Below are positions 41,083 through 51,426 of a stretch of DNA of 64,000 nt, piece by piece. Every line of letters starts with the position of its first letter. Position 1 is the stretch's first letter. The stretch is from contig CP053155.1 in assembly GCA_014607495.2 (NCBI GenBank), positions 6,138,001 through 6,202,000 of the forward strand, written 5' to 3'. The position numbers were made by a program, and so were the translations under genes. Below the pieces are notes generated by a model. It was not told the DNA's origin, searched no databases, and saw nothing but the letters and a program-made list of their open reading frames with translations. Origin of the DNA: Carposina sasakii (lineage: Eukaryota; Arthropoda; Insecta; Lepidoptera; Carposinidae).

Positions 41083-42190
41083 CACAGTGGGCTAGGATTG
41101 AAAAAATGGGAATTACGGATTGAAGTGTGCGAATCGCGTCGAATTTTTTTCTGTGTACTCATTTTATCAAAACAAACAACTTTTATTTGAAAAACTTTTC
41201 TAAAAAAGTTCATTTTCAAACTTTAAAAAATGATTGAATTTTTTTTGTATGGAGATAAACTAAATAATAAACTAAAAACTGTAAATATCGAAAGGGGTAA
41301 AAGTGTTAGCAGTGGCGGTTTATAAGGGTTAAAGTAGAGTTGACGGCCGACATTTCATGCCTTGGAATTTATGTTGTAAGTCTGCCGCCTTGGGCTTCAC
41401 GTGACCTAGAACATCGCCATACAAAATGTATGGGGATTGGGGACCATTGACTTCAATCTTCTGTTAGCTGTTGTGGTTAGTGGGCGTGTTAGAAAAGATG
41501 ACGGCTAATATTTTATGCTTTGGAGTCTACTTAATAAGTCGTCTGCCTTGACGTCCACAGGAGTCCCACAGGAAATTTCCCATACTAAATGTATGAAAAG
41601 TATCGACTTCAGCAAATGTTGGCTATGGCGGCTAGTGGAAGTCATAGAAGAGATGACGGCTGATATTTGGTGCCTTGGAGTCTCTGTAATAAGTCTGCCG
41701 CCTTGGCCTTGACAGGACTTAATAGTTCCCCAATAATAAATATTGTATGGGAAGCATACAAAATGTAATGTTAGCTGTCATGGCGGTTAGTGAGAGTTAT
41801 AGAAAAGGTGACGGCTGACATGTCGTGCCTGGGAGTCTACTTAATAAGTCCACCGCCTTGCCCTCAACAGGATTTAGAAGTTCCCCATACTAAATGTATG
41901 GGGAGTATCGACTTTATCAAATATTGGCTATAGCGGCTAGTGGAAATCATAGAAGAGATCTACTTTATTTAACCCTAACTAACCGCCACTGCTAACACTT
42001 TTACCCCTTTCGATATTTAGTTTTTACTTTTTCTCCTTACAAAAAAAAAACAATATTTTTTTAAGAAAAGTTTTTCAAATAAAAGTTGTTTGTTTTGATA
42101 AAATGAGTACACAGAAAAAAAATTGACGTGATTTGCAAACTTCAATCCATAATTCTCTTTTTTTTTCAATACTAGCCCCTAGCCCACGTG
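41083..42190. mobile_element. 1.1-kb Transib-like non-autonomous transposon with internal minisatellite
   Basis: An exact 5-bp direct repeat, CGCTG, flanks the element (41078-41082 and 42191-42195). The left end is CACAGTGGGCTAGGATTG. The reverse complement of the right end is CACGTGGGCTAGG..., then TATTGAAAAA. Inverted similarity continues about 240 bp on each side, through GAGTACACAGAAAAAAAT, AACAACTTTTATTTGAAAAA and CGAAAGGGGTAAAAGTGTTA. The middle (about 41340-41955) is four tandem units of 153-159 bp, each starting with GACGGC. CACAGTGG termini and a GC-rich 5-bp TSD are known features of Transib elements, relatives of RAG1. No transposase is encoded. Confidence 0.75.
41340..41955 (+). 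repeat. Four-unit tandem repeat inside the Transib-like element
   Basis: Units begin at about 41342, 41501, 41654 and 41811 with GACGGC(C/T)GA or GACGGCTAA. They then carry GCCTTGGAGTCTACTTAATAAG-like, CTGCCGCCTTG-like, a CCATACTAAATGTATGG-like palindrome, and GGCGGTTAGTG or GGCGGCTAGTG. Units differ by substitutions and small indels. Confidence 0.85.
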
Positions 42191-42195
42191 CGCTG

Positions 42196-42730
42196 TGTCC
42201 TTGCCTTAAAGATAGTTCTCTATGTAGTCTGTGGCTTGAAGAAATAATTATTTTTAAAATTCAGTTCCGGTCTGTGCGTCACAGGAGATGCGCGCATGCA
42301 TATCCATTTTTTTTTGCGAAATAAGTAGTAATAAGTGCAATAACATTAATTTTGTAATTTGCTTATTTTATAGTAATAGTATGTGTGTTTTTATGTTATT
42401 ATTTGTTTTGCTGTACTGGTTACGGAAATACAGAAGCACTGATAGTAACAAAGGAACCTGTTTTCTCTAAGATTTGAGTGATAGTGGTGATAGCAGGTGA
42501 TAGTGATAATGTTCTTTAGTTAGTAATTGTGAATACACACGAGTGTATTCAAATGGAAGTTGTAACTTCTGTGAAACTTTCTGTGTAGAAGGTCTTTGTG
42601 ATGATTAGTGGCTTCTCTAACACAGGACACAAAAGTGCAGCAGCATTAGGTAAGTGTAGGTACATACCTAGCCATTTTAAGTAGGTAGGTAATTAACGTT
42701 GGTAAGTTTATGTCTGGTTGGGATGCTCGA
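42196..42730. other. Gene-free stretch between two elements
   Basis: No exon or repeat family was recognised between the Transib-like element and the RTE LINE fragment. Confidence 0.45.
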
Positions 42731-43318
42731 AGTTGTTGACGAGTATGTTTAACTGCGACAGACGGTCAAACTAGGTAAGTCCAACTTTAAGAAGGAGGTA
42801 AATCGGCGAATCCAACTCGGCTGGGCAGCGTTCGGGAAGCTACTAAGCTTATTTGTGTCGAAGATACCCCAGTCCTTAAAGACGAAGGTATTCAACCAGT
42901 GCGTGGTCTCTAACTATGTGCCTCATATAGAAGCTCAGGATCGCACAGCGAGCGATGGAGAGAGCTATGCTTGGGATCTCTCTGCGTGATCGAACCAGAA
43001 ATGAGGAGATCCGCAGACGTACAAAGATCACTGACATTGCTCAACGGTCCAGCAAGCTGAAGTGGCAATGGGCAGGGCACATAGCTCGAAGAACTGATGG
43101 CCGATGGAGCCGGAAAGTTCTAGAGTTGATACCACGTATCGGCAAACGCAGCGTGGAAAGGCCACCCGCGAGGTGGACGGACGACCTGGCCAAGCTAGGT
43201 CGCGGGCGTCGGTTGGATGCAGGCTGCTTCCGACCGGTCGGAGTGGAGGTTGTTAGTGGAGGCCTATGTCCAACAGTGGACTTCTCAGGGCTGTAAATGA
43301 TGATGATGATGAAGTTTA
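42731..43318 (+). pseudogene. RTE-type LINE reverse transcriptase, C-terminal end
   Basis: The plus strand encodes DEYV, FKKEVNRRIQLGWAAFGKL and KTKVFNQCVVSNY. After frame breaks, the open block 42955-43296 gives ERAMLGISLRDRTRNEEIRR, KLKWQWAGHIARRTDGRWSR, ERPPARWTDDL, and a decayed end. This is the C-terminal region of RTE/BovB-like or related endonuclease-RT elements common in Lepidoptera. The 3' end, GGCCTATGTCCAACAGTGGA, followed by a (GATGAT)n tail, fits that group. It is 5'-truncated and frameshifted. Related decayed ends lie at 58480-58545, 59096-59400 and 60030-60245. Confidence 0.88.
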
Positions 43319-43419
43319 TGTTTACAACATAAGGCAGACATGCCCCGGCATGCGGTTTCGCTTGCCCCATTTTCGTACGTTTCGTAGCGTCAATATGTAT
43401 TAGGTACATTGCTTGCTAC

Positions 43420-43556
43420 CGATTCAATAAAAAAAATGGACCCCAAAAATTAAACTCGTTTCCCAGCATTTTTATTTTCATAAACTAACTTTATTTGATG
43501 TGCAGAATACGTACCTCTTGTATACGTTTGGCACAAAAAAATACCCTGTATAGTAT
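43420..43556 (+). mobile_element. TACAGGGTGTTTTTTGG element, right end
   Basis: TTTCCCAGCATTTTTATTT, TTATTTGATGTGCAGAATACG, then GGCACAAAAAAATACCCTGTA. The order parallels 30700-30790 and 31180-31275 (GTTTCCCACC, TTATTTGATGTATAGAGTACG, CACCAAAAAACATCCTGTA). Confidence 0.6.
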
Positions 43557-43751
43557 AGATAATATCATGACTAAGATAAATTTATAAAAAAACATTTCTC
43601 CATTAATATAATCCGTTAGGATATGGTTGATCGTTTCATCTTTAAACATTGTGCTGAGGGATTCAGCTAGTGTATAGCTATCGGGATGAAAAATAACGTT
43701 GCCAATATGTAATTTAGAAAAGAGATGGTAAAATTCGTCATCCGAGTAATT

Positions 43752-43960
43752 GACCCGGTAGCTCAGTGGTTAGAGCGCTAGTACGGTATGCAGAGGTCGT
43801 GGGTTCGATTCCCACTCGGGCGAGGAATTTTTTCCATTTCTTTATTAATAATTTCTCTTTACTTGCTTGGCTTGCTGGAAGAGATCTCTTGTAGAGGTAA
43901 GCTTGCGTTGTATACCATATTTCTTTTGTGTATGTGCAATAAAGAATAAAGAAAGAATAT
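43752..43960 (+). mobile_element. tRNA-derived SINE with a LINE-like tail
   Basis: The tRNA-like head has Pol III box A (TAGCTCAGTGGTTAGAGCGC) and box B (GGTTCGATTCC). The body follows (GAGGAATTTTTTCCATTTC, GGAAGAGATCTCTTGTAGAGG). The tail, GTATACCATATTTCTTTTG then TGTATGTGCAATAAAGAATA, closely matches the 3' end of the LINE at 16393-17815. Not called as a tRNA gene because the acceptor stem is degenerate and the tRNA-like part is continuous with repetitive sequence. Fragments of the same SINE are at 37595-37678 and 52236-52275. Confidence 0.85.
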
Positions 43961-44151
43961 TAATAAATAAGGTGCCACAATCCTGATGTTTTGTAGAAAA
44001 CTATTTTATACCTAACGTAAATAATCCGAGAGTAAGATACGATGATTGATAAACGATTTTGAGATAGCAAATCAGTTGAAAATCTATTCCATCCTAATCC
44101 TAACCTACGTCTATAAGATTGAAAAGCTAAGTGTTGTATTAGTATTGACGG

Positions 44152-44400
44152 CTGATTGGTCTAGTAGGTAGTGACCCTGCCTGCGACGCCATAGGTCCTG
44201 GGTTCGAATCCCGGTAGGTGCAAACATTAATATGATGAATATCGATGTTTGTTTCCGAGTCATGGATGTTTCTACTATGTATTTATATACCGTTGCTTAG
44301 TACCCACGACACAAGACCTTAGGGATCTTAATGTGGGACTAGGTTAATGTGTTGTGTAGTGTGTGAATATTTATTATTATTTATAAGTGTGTAAATAAAT
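44152..44400 (+). mobile_element. Second tRNA-derived SINE family
   Basis: A head with a box A-like TGATTGGTCTAGTAGGTAGTG and a box B GGTTCGAATCC is followed by CGATGTTTGTTTCCGAGTCATG, TACCCACGACACAAGACC, TGTGGGACTAGG and a TATTTATTATTATTTATAA tail. This type of element is widespread in Lepidoptera. Its 3' end is unlike that of the other SINE. Confidence 0.8.
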
Positions 44401-46093
44401 CTAGCCAAACAAAATTTACAGGATTGGAATAATTTTACCTTAAAAGGTCAAAAATGCTAAGCAAAATAACATTTAAAATAAATATAATTAAAAAATCTGG
44501 ATGTGGTTAAATAGTGTTTACCATATAGATTTTTTTGAAGTAGGAAAACCTAATATCCTGTAAGCAAATTAAAATTATAAAAACGTTTACATAAGTATTT
44601 TAATTTTATTAATAGTTTTGATTAATGTAACAATATTTATAACAATGTAATCAATTTACTGCAAGTTTTCAATCCAGGTCATGAGCATGTCGACAGTATA
44701 AAAATAGACTGTTTTGTACATGCTCAGGAAAATGCTGATTCTGTATGTCTTTCATCACGGTAATTAGGAGCTTCAACGTATCATCTTTGTAGGTGGTACA
44801 TTTGTAGGTGAGACCAACGGACACTGTCCGATGGGAATTATTCCAATTACAGAAAATAAAAATCCAGAAAGAAAGCCAAAGAACTTAAACGAACGAAAAC
44901 CAAAATAGTATCAGTAGAGAATTCAGCTCTATATGGTACGTTAAGTGATTTAAAGATGAGCGCTCCAATCGGGAACAGAGCTTGCGTAACATATGATTTT
45001 GGCTTACCGCGCTAGACTAAATTCGGTCGCAATTGACTTTCGTAAGTCGATGAATGAATCGTGTGCAAATGGTTAACGCGATTTCCATCGTGAGTTTCTG
45101 ACTGATATCAATAAATGCATCCTCACGCACGGATATTTTTGTAAGTAAAGCCATATCTAGCTAAACTTTTTATGATCATCTAACTTAAAGATTTAGGCAG
45201 ACGATGCAAATACGAGTATAACGAGCATTGTAAAATTTGAATTTATACCAACCGACAGACATGCGGATCAGAGTTCGATCATAAAATTGAATTAGCGATT
45301 GCAGCGTATGGAGCATTCCTTGTTATCTTCAAATAGAACCTCTAGTAGCACATATTTAGGTTGAAACCATAGCGGGTGATGACGTAAAAGGATGTTTTCA
45401 ACGAGTCGGCAACAGCGGCCGTCTGTTTATCGTCCGAGCACAGTTAGATCTGCGTCCAAAGTCTTTACCTATGCTGAAATGCAGCTGTAAAAACACTAGA
45501 ATATACCGAAATTACAATAAAACACGCAAGTCTTCCGTGTTGAACAGAGAGAGAAATGTAGATTTCAATACGAGAGATCAAAGAGAATCTCAGATTTTTT
45601 ATTCCTAATTTGAAATTTTGTATGAAAACAAATGAAGAATAAATCTGAGATATGCAAAAAATCTCTCGAGATAAGTTATAGAAATTGGCTGCAAAGCAAT
45701 CTGGTCAACTAAAGTACCTATGGAGAGCAAAATTTAAAAACATAAAAAGAAAAGTCTCTATCGAGAATAACATGTCCAGTGACAATAATAGATTATTTAA
45801 AAAATAGTCATCAGGAAGAAAATCGTATACTAATAAAATTCTGTGCCAGAAGCACTTTACAGTACCTATAATGGTTTCGACAAATGCCAGTAAGACAACG
45901 GTTTCCATGTTTATTTAACAGGGACATAAATCTCAATAATGGCCGAATTATATAACTGAAGGAGAGGTGGAGGAGGGAATAACGGTTACATAATAAAATT
46001 GGAGACAGACTTTAGGTATTATAAATATTTCTACACCACTGTGATACGAATATCTTCAAAATTATTGCCATCAACCCGCGTGCGTAGTATCAA
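44401..46093. other. Gene-free stretch, nothing recognised
   Basis: AT-rich with no exon or repeat family recognised. The frame at 45705-45908 lacks any domain. Confidence 0.5.
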
Positions 46094-47059
46094 TCTACAC
46101 TAATATAATATTATAAAGAGGAAAACTTTGTTTGGTTGTAATTAATAGGCTCAAAAACTACTGGACCGATTTCAAATATTGCTTCACCGTTAGAATCCTT
46201 ATTGGACCTGAATGAACATAGGCTATAAGAATTTCCCGATATTCCCACGGGAAGGCGACCAACGGGATTCTATATTTTTTTACGAAAACCGCTATACATA
46301 TAAAGCTGAAATCGGGCATATATGTTCATTGGGGACAGCGAGGGAGGACTAAAAACGGATTTCCCGAAATTCCCACGGGAAGGGGACAAACGGGAACATT
46401 ACGAAAACCGCTATTGGTACATATGAAGCTGAAATTGGGCATATATGTTCATTATGCGAGGAAGCACTAGGAACGGATTTCCCGAAATTCCCACGGGAAG
46501 GGGACAAACGGGAATTCATTTTTTTTTACGACGACCGCGATACATATGAATTCGAAATTAGACCTATACGTTCATTAGGGACTGCGAAGGAGCGCTAAGA
46601 ACGGATTTCCCGAAATTCCCACGGGAAGGGGACAATCGGGAATTCCAAATTTTTACGAACACCGCTATTTGTATGAAGCTGAAATCGGATTAGGGACTAC
46701 GAGGAAGCCCTAACAATGGATTTCCCAAAATTCCCACGGGAAGGGGACTAACGGGAATTATTTTTTTTTTTACAAAAACCGCTGTACATGTGAAGCTAAA
46801 ATCGGACATATATGTTTATTAGAGACTGCGGGAAAGCACTAAGAATGGATTTCCCGAAATTCTCACGGGAAGGGACTGTCTGTGCATTTGTGCACGCTAA
46901 TCTCAGGAACGGCTGAACCGATTTCGATGCAGTTTTCAGGATATATTGTGACAGGTCCCACTTAACATATAGGCTACTAGAAAATGTTTTTATCCCGGAT
47001 AATTTCGACATTTTGTTTTTTCTGTAGTCCACGCGGACGGAGTCGCGGGCGACCACTAG
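46094..47059 (+). mobile_element. 966-bp non-autonomous Helitron with internal tandem units
   Basis: The 5' end is TCTACACTAATATAATATTA, preceded by A. The 3' end is GAGTCGCGGGCGACCA then CTAG, followed by T, with the GTCCACGCGGAC hairpin just upstream. These are the TC...CTRR, A|T insertion rules of Helitrons. The interior holds six diverged units at about 118-139-bp spacing, each with TTTCCCGAAATTCCCACGGG. There is no coding capacity; frame 46796-47056 is Helitron sequence. Confidence 0.85.
46221..46877 (+). repeat. Six-unit tandem repeat within the Helitron
   Basis: The block ATTTCCCGAAATTCCCACGG, with minor changes, begins near 46221, 46360, 46478, 46603, 46721 and 46848. Between blocks are GAAAACCGCTAT or GACGACCGCGAT, a CATATGAAGCTGAAAT-like word, and GTTCATTAGGGAC. 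One unit also occurs alone at 52940-53040. Confidence 0.85.
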
Positions 47060-50000
47060 TAATTTATAAAGTACCTACGTCAGCGAGGCCCCTTCGTCGC
47101 TCTCCTTGGTCTAACTCGAAAGTCGAAACGTATTAAGTTAAATCCCCTGCCCCAGTGAAAATACTGCACCATTTTATTGCATTTGTATTTGTAATTGCGA
47201 AAGTGCTCGAAAGCTGCATTAAATTTTAGCTTGTAGGTAATGCCTAGAAAACGTTCTCAAAGTAGGTATGAAAATTACGAAAAAATATACCTCACTACCT
47301 ACTTCTAATGAACTCTTCTTAAAAGAAAAACAGCTGCTGCCTGTATTGATAATTAAGCTAAATATCAAACACCGCACGTTGGCCTTGGCGGCACCGCAGT
47401 TAACAAGAGTATGGAGACAACTGATTTTAATCTGAATTTATTGCCATTGGCTGCCAAACTCAACTGGTATAATTACTGAAACACTTGTATGTTTTCAATA
47501 GACAAAGGTAAACGCTGCATAAACAAGGTACACTTTGTAGATTATGTAGTAAATATATATCTTAAACTAATAGATGAATATAAAGACTGTATAAGTAGAA
47601 ACTCGTGTCTCTGAACACATTAAATATTTATATGCCCGATTTGTTGTGAACAATAAAACTAAAATATGCTCGAAAACACACGTGTAAAAAATACTAAAAT
47701 AAAATGTAAAAATAAAAATGAGAACTTGTTTATTTCGTCCTAAGATGTCAATAGCGCTTCCGAAATAATTTGAGCGTGTGGGCCTAGTCACGTAATTCTT
47801 GTCCTCTAAGATTTTACTAGGTTTATGGAAGGTAAACGCATTATTCACGATTTCCCCACTCCAACAAACACATGAAAATTTACGAAAATACTACCGCAAG
47901 AAGAATATGTGGCATTCGTTTATGGTAACCATAAATTACATCCGAACTATAAGCAACTAGTTCGCGTACTTCCAGTTCTTCTTTATTTATGTGCTATCGT
48001 TCAATGGATACTGACGAAGTGGATTTAAGAGGCAATAAAGTGTGGTGTTTAGCTGCCGATGGGCATTCGGCTGGTGGGCATCACGTGATGGCCCCCATTC
48101 ATCAGTCATTTTCCACGTGTGGTACATACAGTTCCGCTGGCACGCTGCCGCAAAACTCCGAACTTGTACAGTATTTTGTATTGAGGAATTATAGATAAAT
48201 ATTACTTCACTTGTACATAGCAAATAGGTTAACATGATGATACTAAAATACCATCCGGATAATAACGGCCTATAGAAGCGGATAATCGGGCACGCAAATA
48301 ACAAACGAGCAAAGCGAGTTCTGTTTTAGGTCAACGTTGAACAAATACCAAACGGGTCGGTCGGACGCTTCCGTGGTTTATTTCTGAGCTGCATAGAAAT
48401 GACGCTGAGGACCGACCTAGCTACTGTCGCCACATTCGCGAGCTGAGCATTGTGTATCCAGAGGTGATAGTATACGTCACGAATTTAGACAAAATAAAGC
48501 AATACGTCAATCTTCTCCTAAAGATCTCACAGCAAAAACAGAAAGTAGTTGAGCCAAAATTTACGTAGGTATAATAAATAGGTATTCAAATACTAATACA
48601 GAAAACCATCCTAACACGTTCGCTCTTTATTTTAGGCTACCGTAGGAAATAAACATTTTAGGATCTAGCTAGGATATTACGATAAGATAAATTATGATTT
48701 CTTGTATAAATGTTTGTATGATGAAGTGGTTTCGGCGGAGATTGCGGAAGCGGTCATACATATTTCGCGGAGCGGGAGCGGAGGGCGGTGTGATCGCGTG
48801 TCGTCACCACTCCTATAATCTAAATAAGGAGCAAAAGTTCAACGACCTAATCGACTAGGAAGAGCCCGTCCAAAAGCATTTTGTCAACTTTTTTGTGCTC
48901 CCATTTTATCAAAACATCCAAAGATTTCGGAAATATGTTTCGTTCCAATACCTGAATTAAAACCAAGAATGGTTTCGTTGTCGTTTTGGAGCTAATAACT
49001 CGTCATTTTTGTAGTATTTCTATAAAGTACTGAATCCACGTGACTCCAGTCTGGAAGACACTTTCCCTCGCTGTATGACGCCTCTGACGTCGCCCGTTGG
49101 CAAGCGCCGGCGTAAAACAGGAATTGCGTAAAGGTGTCGTGGACACTTCATTTGAAATTGTCTCAGAAAGTTTCAAGCCAACAATAGAACAGAATACCGG
49201 TAAAGTTCGTCAACAACTTTAAAAATAGTTTAATGAGTACGATTTAAAGACAGCGAAAATATTGCACCTACTTAAAGAAACAAATAAATAATAACCTGCC
49301 GACATGGATGTATGTAACGATCGGATGCTAGGACGCATACAGAGTGTTGTGACATCGCAACGAAAATTTAGTGAGATGAATCACGATTCTGGGTTCTTTT
49401 CCATTTTTTTTAACACAGCTATGATTATAAAAATTGCTAATATGTATAACAACCATAACTGTTTCACACAAAAACTTCTTCTACCGTAGTCAGCTCGAAA
49501 CTCCTAGCCAACTTAACGAGTAATCAATTTACATTATGGGGTTTCAAAAATCCTTATTTATCAAGGCGCTTGCAATTTTTATCTTAAATCTTAATATGTA
49601 TCAACTTATTCATGGTTCTGATACCCCACTAAGTTTTGCTACTGCCACCCTGTATAAGTATAGCGTACGAACATATGGAATCATCTAGCTGCAAGAAAGA
49701 ACAGTAAAAAAACTATCTGTAAGAAAATAAATACGACTATTTAAATTTTTAATACCGTTTATCTTTTAAATCCCACGTCAGACGCATCCATTATGTATTA
49801 TACCTCCGAATAACCTTGGCTACATATTTTGGAAGTCTGTGTAAATAGTTAGGGGACAAGAAATATTCAAATTATTGAACTAAACTACGAAACCTAAACG
49901 TGGAAAAATCTTGGCCACTCTCCAAGCAGCTGATTGATGAGGATGGTCATTTCGTACACGGCCAATCCCGAGCTTTTTCTTATTATTTAGCAAAGTAGTG

Positions 50001-50269
50001 GATGGTCTATTTTTGTGACGCGAAAAACAAGCTGCCACAAAATATGCCGCCCGGTCACTAAAACTTGGTGATCAGCTAATTCTCTATGTATTTTACATAG
50101 TCGAGATGCATGACTTTATAGATAAGAATAATTATGCGAAGACTTTTTGTTTACTGCTTGACACAAATAAACATATCTAATACAAAGACTGTACAGTTCA
50201 GTGAATGCCTGGGAACGAATCTAGCATTAAGGATTACTGCACAACTTATATTGCAATTGTAAATAATTA
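47060..50269. other. Gene-free stretch
   Basis: No exon recognised. A CpG-richer patch lies at 48720-48810. A single element terminus (GCCACCCTGTA) lies near 49650. Opposite-strand open frames at 47987-48304 overlap each other and have no domain. Confidence 0.45.
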
Positions 50270-50836
50270 AAAAAATCCAAAAACCCGACTGCTTAAAAAA
50301 GAACCAAATAATGTACATAATAAAAAAACTGAAAAGAAAAAAAACAAGCACTTATATGTCCGGTGATCTAGAATTCTATAATATCCAAAAACCTATACAT
50401 GAAATAAAGTAAGTTTACTGCTTAAAAATTCCTTGATCGTGCGAAGTGTCCAGATATTAATTATTTTCGTAATGTACATAATAAAAAAAACTGCCAGGTA
50501 TCCAAGATGATCGTGAATAACAACGCACCCTTATGACCCGGCAAATGTTTTCCGGTGATCCTAGGGGTGAATTCTATGTATTTTTGTCATCCTGTATTAC
50601 TAGCTGACCCGGCAAACGTTGTTTTGCCATGTAAAAGGGGTTGATCCTAGAGGGGTGAAAATTCACGGTTGTATGTATTTTTGTATGCTGTATTATAAAA
50701 AAATAAAAACAAAAAATTTTGTCAAAAAAATATTTAAAAAAATTTAGGACATCTAAGTGCTTGTTTTTTTTTCTGTTTTTTTATTATGTACATTATTTGG
50801 TTCTTTTTTAAGCAGTCGGATTTTTGGATTTTTAAA
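50270..50836. repeat. Inverted repeat, arms of about 90 bp, spacer about 380 bp
   Basis: The left arm (50270-50362) and right arm (50745-50836) are inverse copies. The right arm reads GGACATCTAAGTGCTTG, a poly-T tract, TTATTATGTACATTATTTGG and AAGCAGTCGGATTTTTGG. Because of this, the two ends encode mirrored peptides starting MLVFF in opposite directions; neither is a gene. A partial third match is at about 50470-50495. The inner GACCCGGCAAACGTTG word suggests a dispersed element. Confidence 0.75.
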
Positions 50837-50999
50837 TTTTATGTTTTTTTATTTTATACTTTTTTGTTATGAGTCCCTAGCTACTAATAGGTACGCTTCA
50901 AGAAACATGCTCAACATGCTCGGCAGCAAGAAGTTTTCGTCTTGCTGCTATCAAAAAAAAACTTATATGTGAGAATGGTTGTTACGCAACTTTCAATCG

Positions 51000-51426
51000 A
51001 TATAGATCCTAAACGGTTTGTCGAAAAATGTTGAGAGAAACCTAAAAATGATTTTTAAATACCTATTCAACTATACCCCACTCAATACAGTTTGTCGATT
51101 TTTTTTTTTCATTTTCACAAAATGGCGTGCAGTAGTCGCTATATTGGATTTTCACTAACGTCATATCTTTAGTGACACTCGCCGGGCTAAGAGGAATCGA
51201 TTGACGTATGAATCATAAAAATCGGCCAAGGCGTTTGGTCTGTGTAGTGCTTCAAAGGAACATACAAACATACATACATAATTACATACATACATATAAT
51301 CACGTCTTTATCCCTTACGGGTTAGGCAGAGCACCAAGGGCCGATAGGACCACATGGTGCCACATACATACATACATAGGCTGTTAAACACAATACCACT
51401 CCTTTGCGTCGCGCAGTCAGGTAAAA
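51000..51426 (+). repeat. Dispersed repeat, copy A (inverse partner at 61610-61935)
   Basis: It runs ATAGATCCTAAACGGTTTG, AATGTTGAGAGAAACC, ACAAAATGGCGTGCAGTAG, TTTAGTGACACTCGCC, AGAGGAATCGATTGACGTAT, GTGTAGTGCTTCAAAGGAAC and AACACAATACCACTCC. A partial GGGGTAGGCAGAGC repeat with ACAT microsatellites (about 51270-51377) is inserted in it. The insert is absent from the partner copy. Confidence 0.8.
51290..51375 (+). repeat. GGGGTAGGCAGAGC repeat, partial copy
   Basis: AATCACGTCTTTATCCCTTA, GGTTAGGCAGAGCACCAAGG and ACCACATGGTGCCACATAC, flanked by ACAT runs. Inserted in the repeat 51000-51426. Confidence 0.75.

Noticed and set aside
43752..43825. A tRNA gene with box A and box B
   Set aside because: The acceptor stem is degenerate and the sequence continues into a SINE body seen at other places in the window.
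44152..44222. A tRNA gene
   Set aside because: It is the head of a dispersed SINE with a typical body and tail, and the cloverleaf could not be completed.
47987..48304. Possible exon on either strand with moderate GC
   Set aside because: Two overlapping opposite frames, with no recognised domain, repeat or splice pairing; not enough support.
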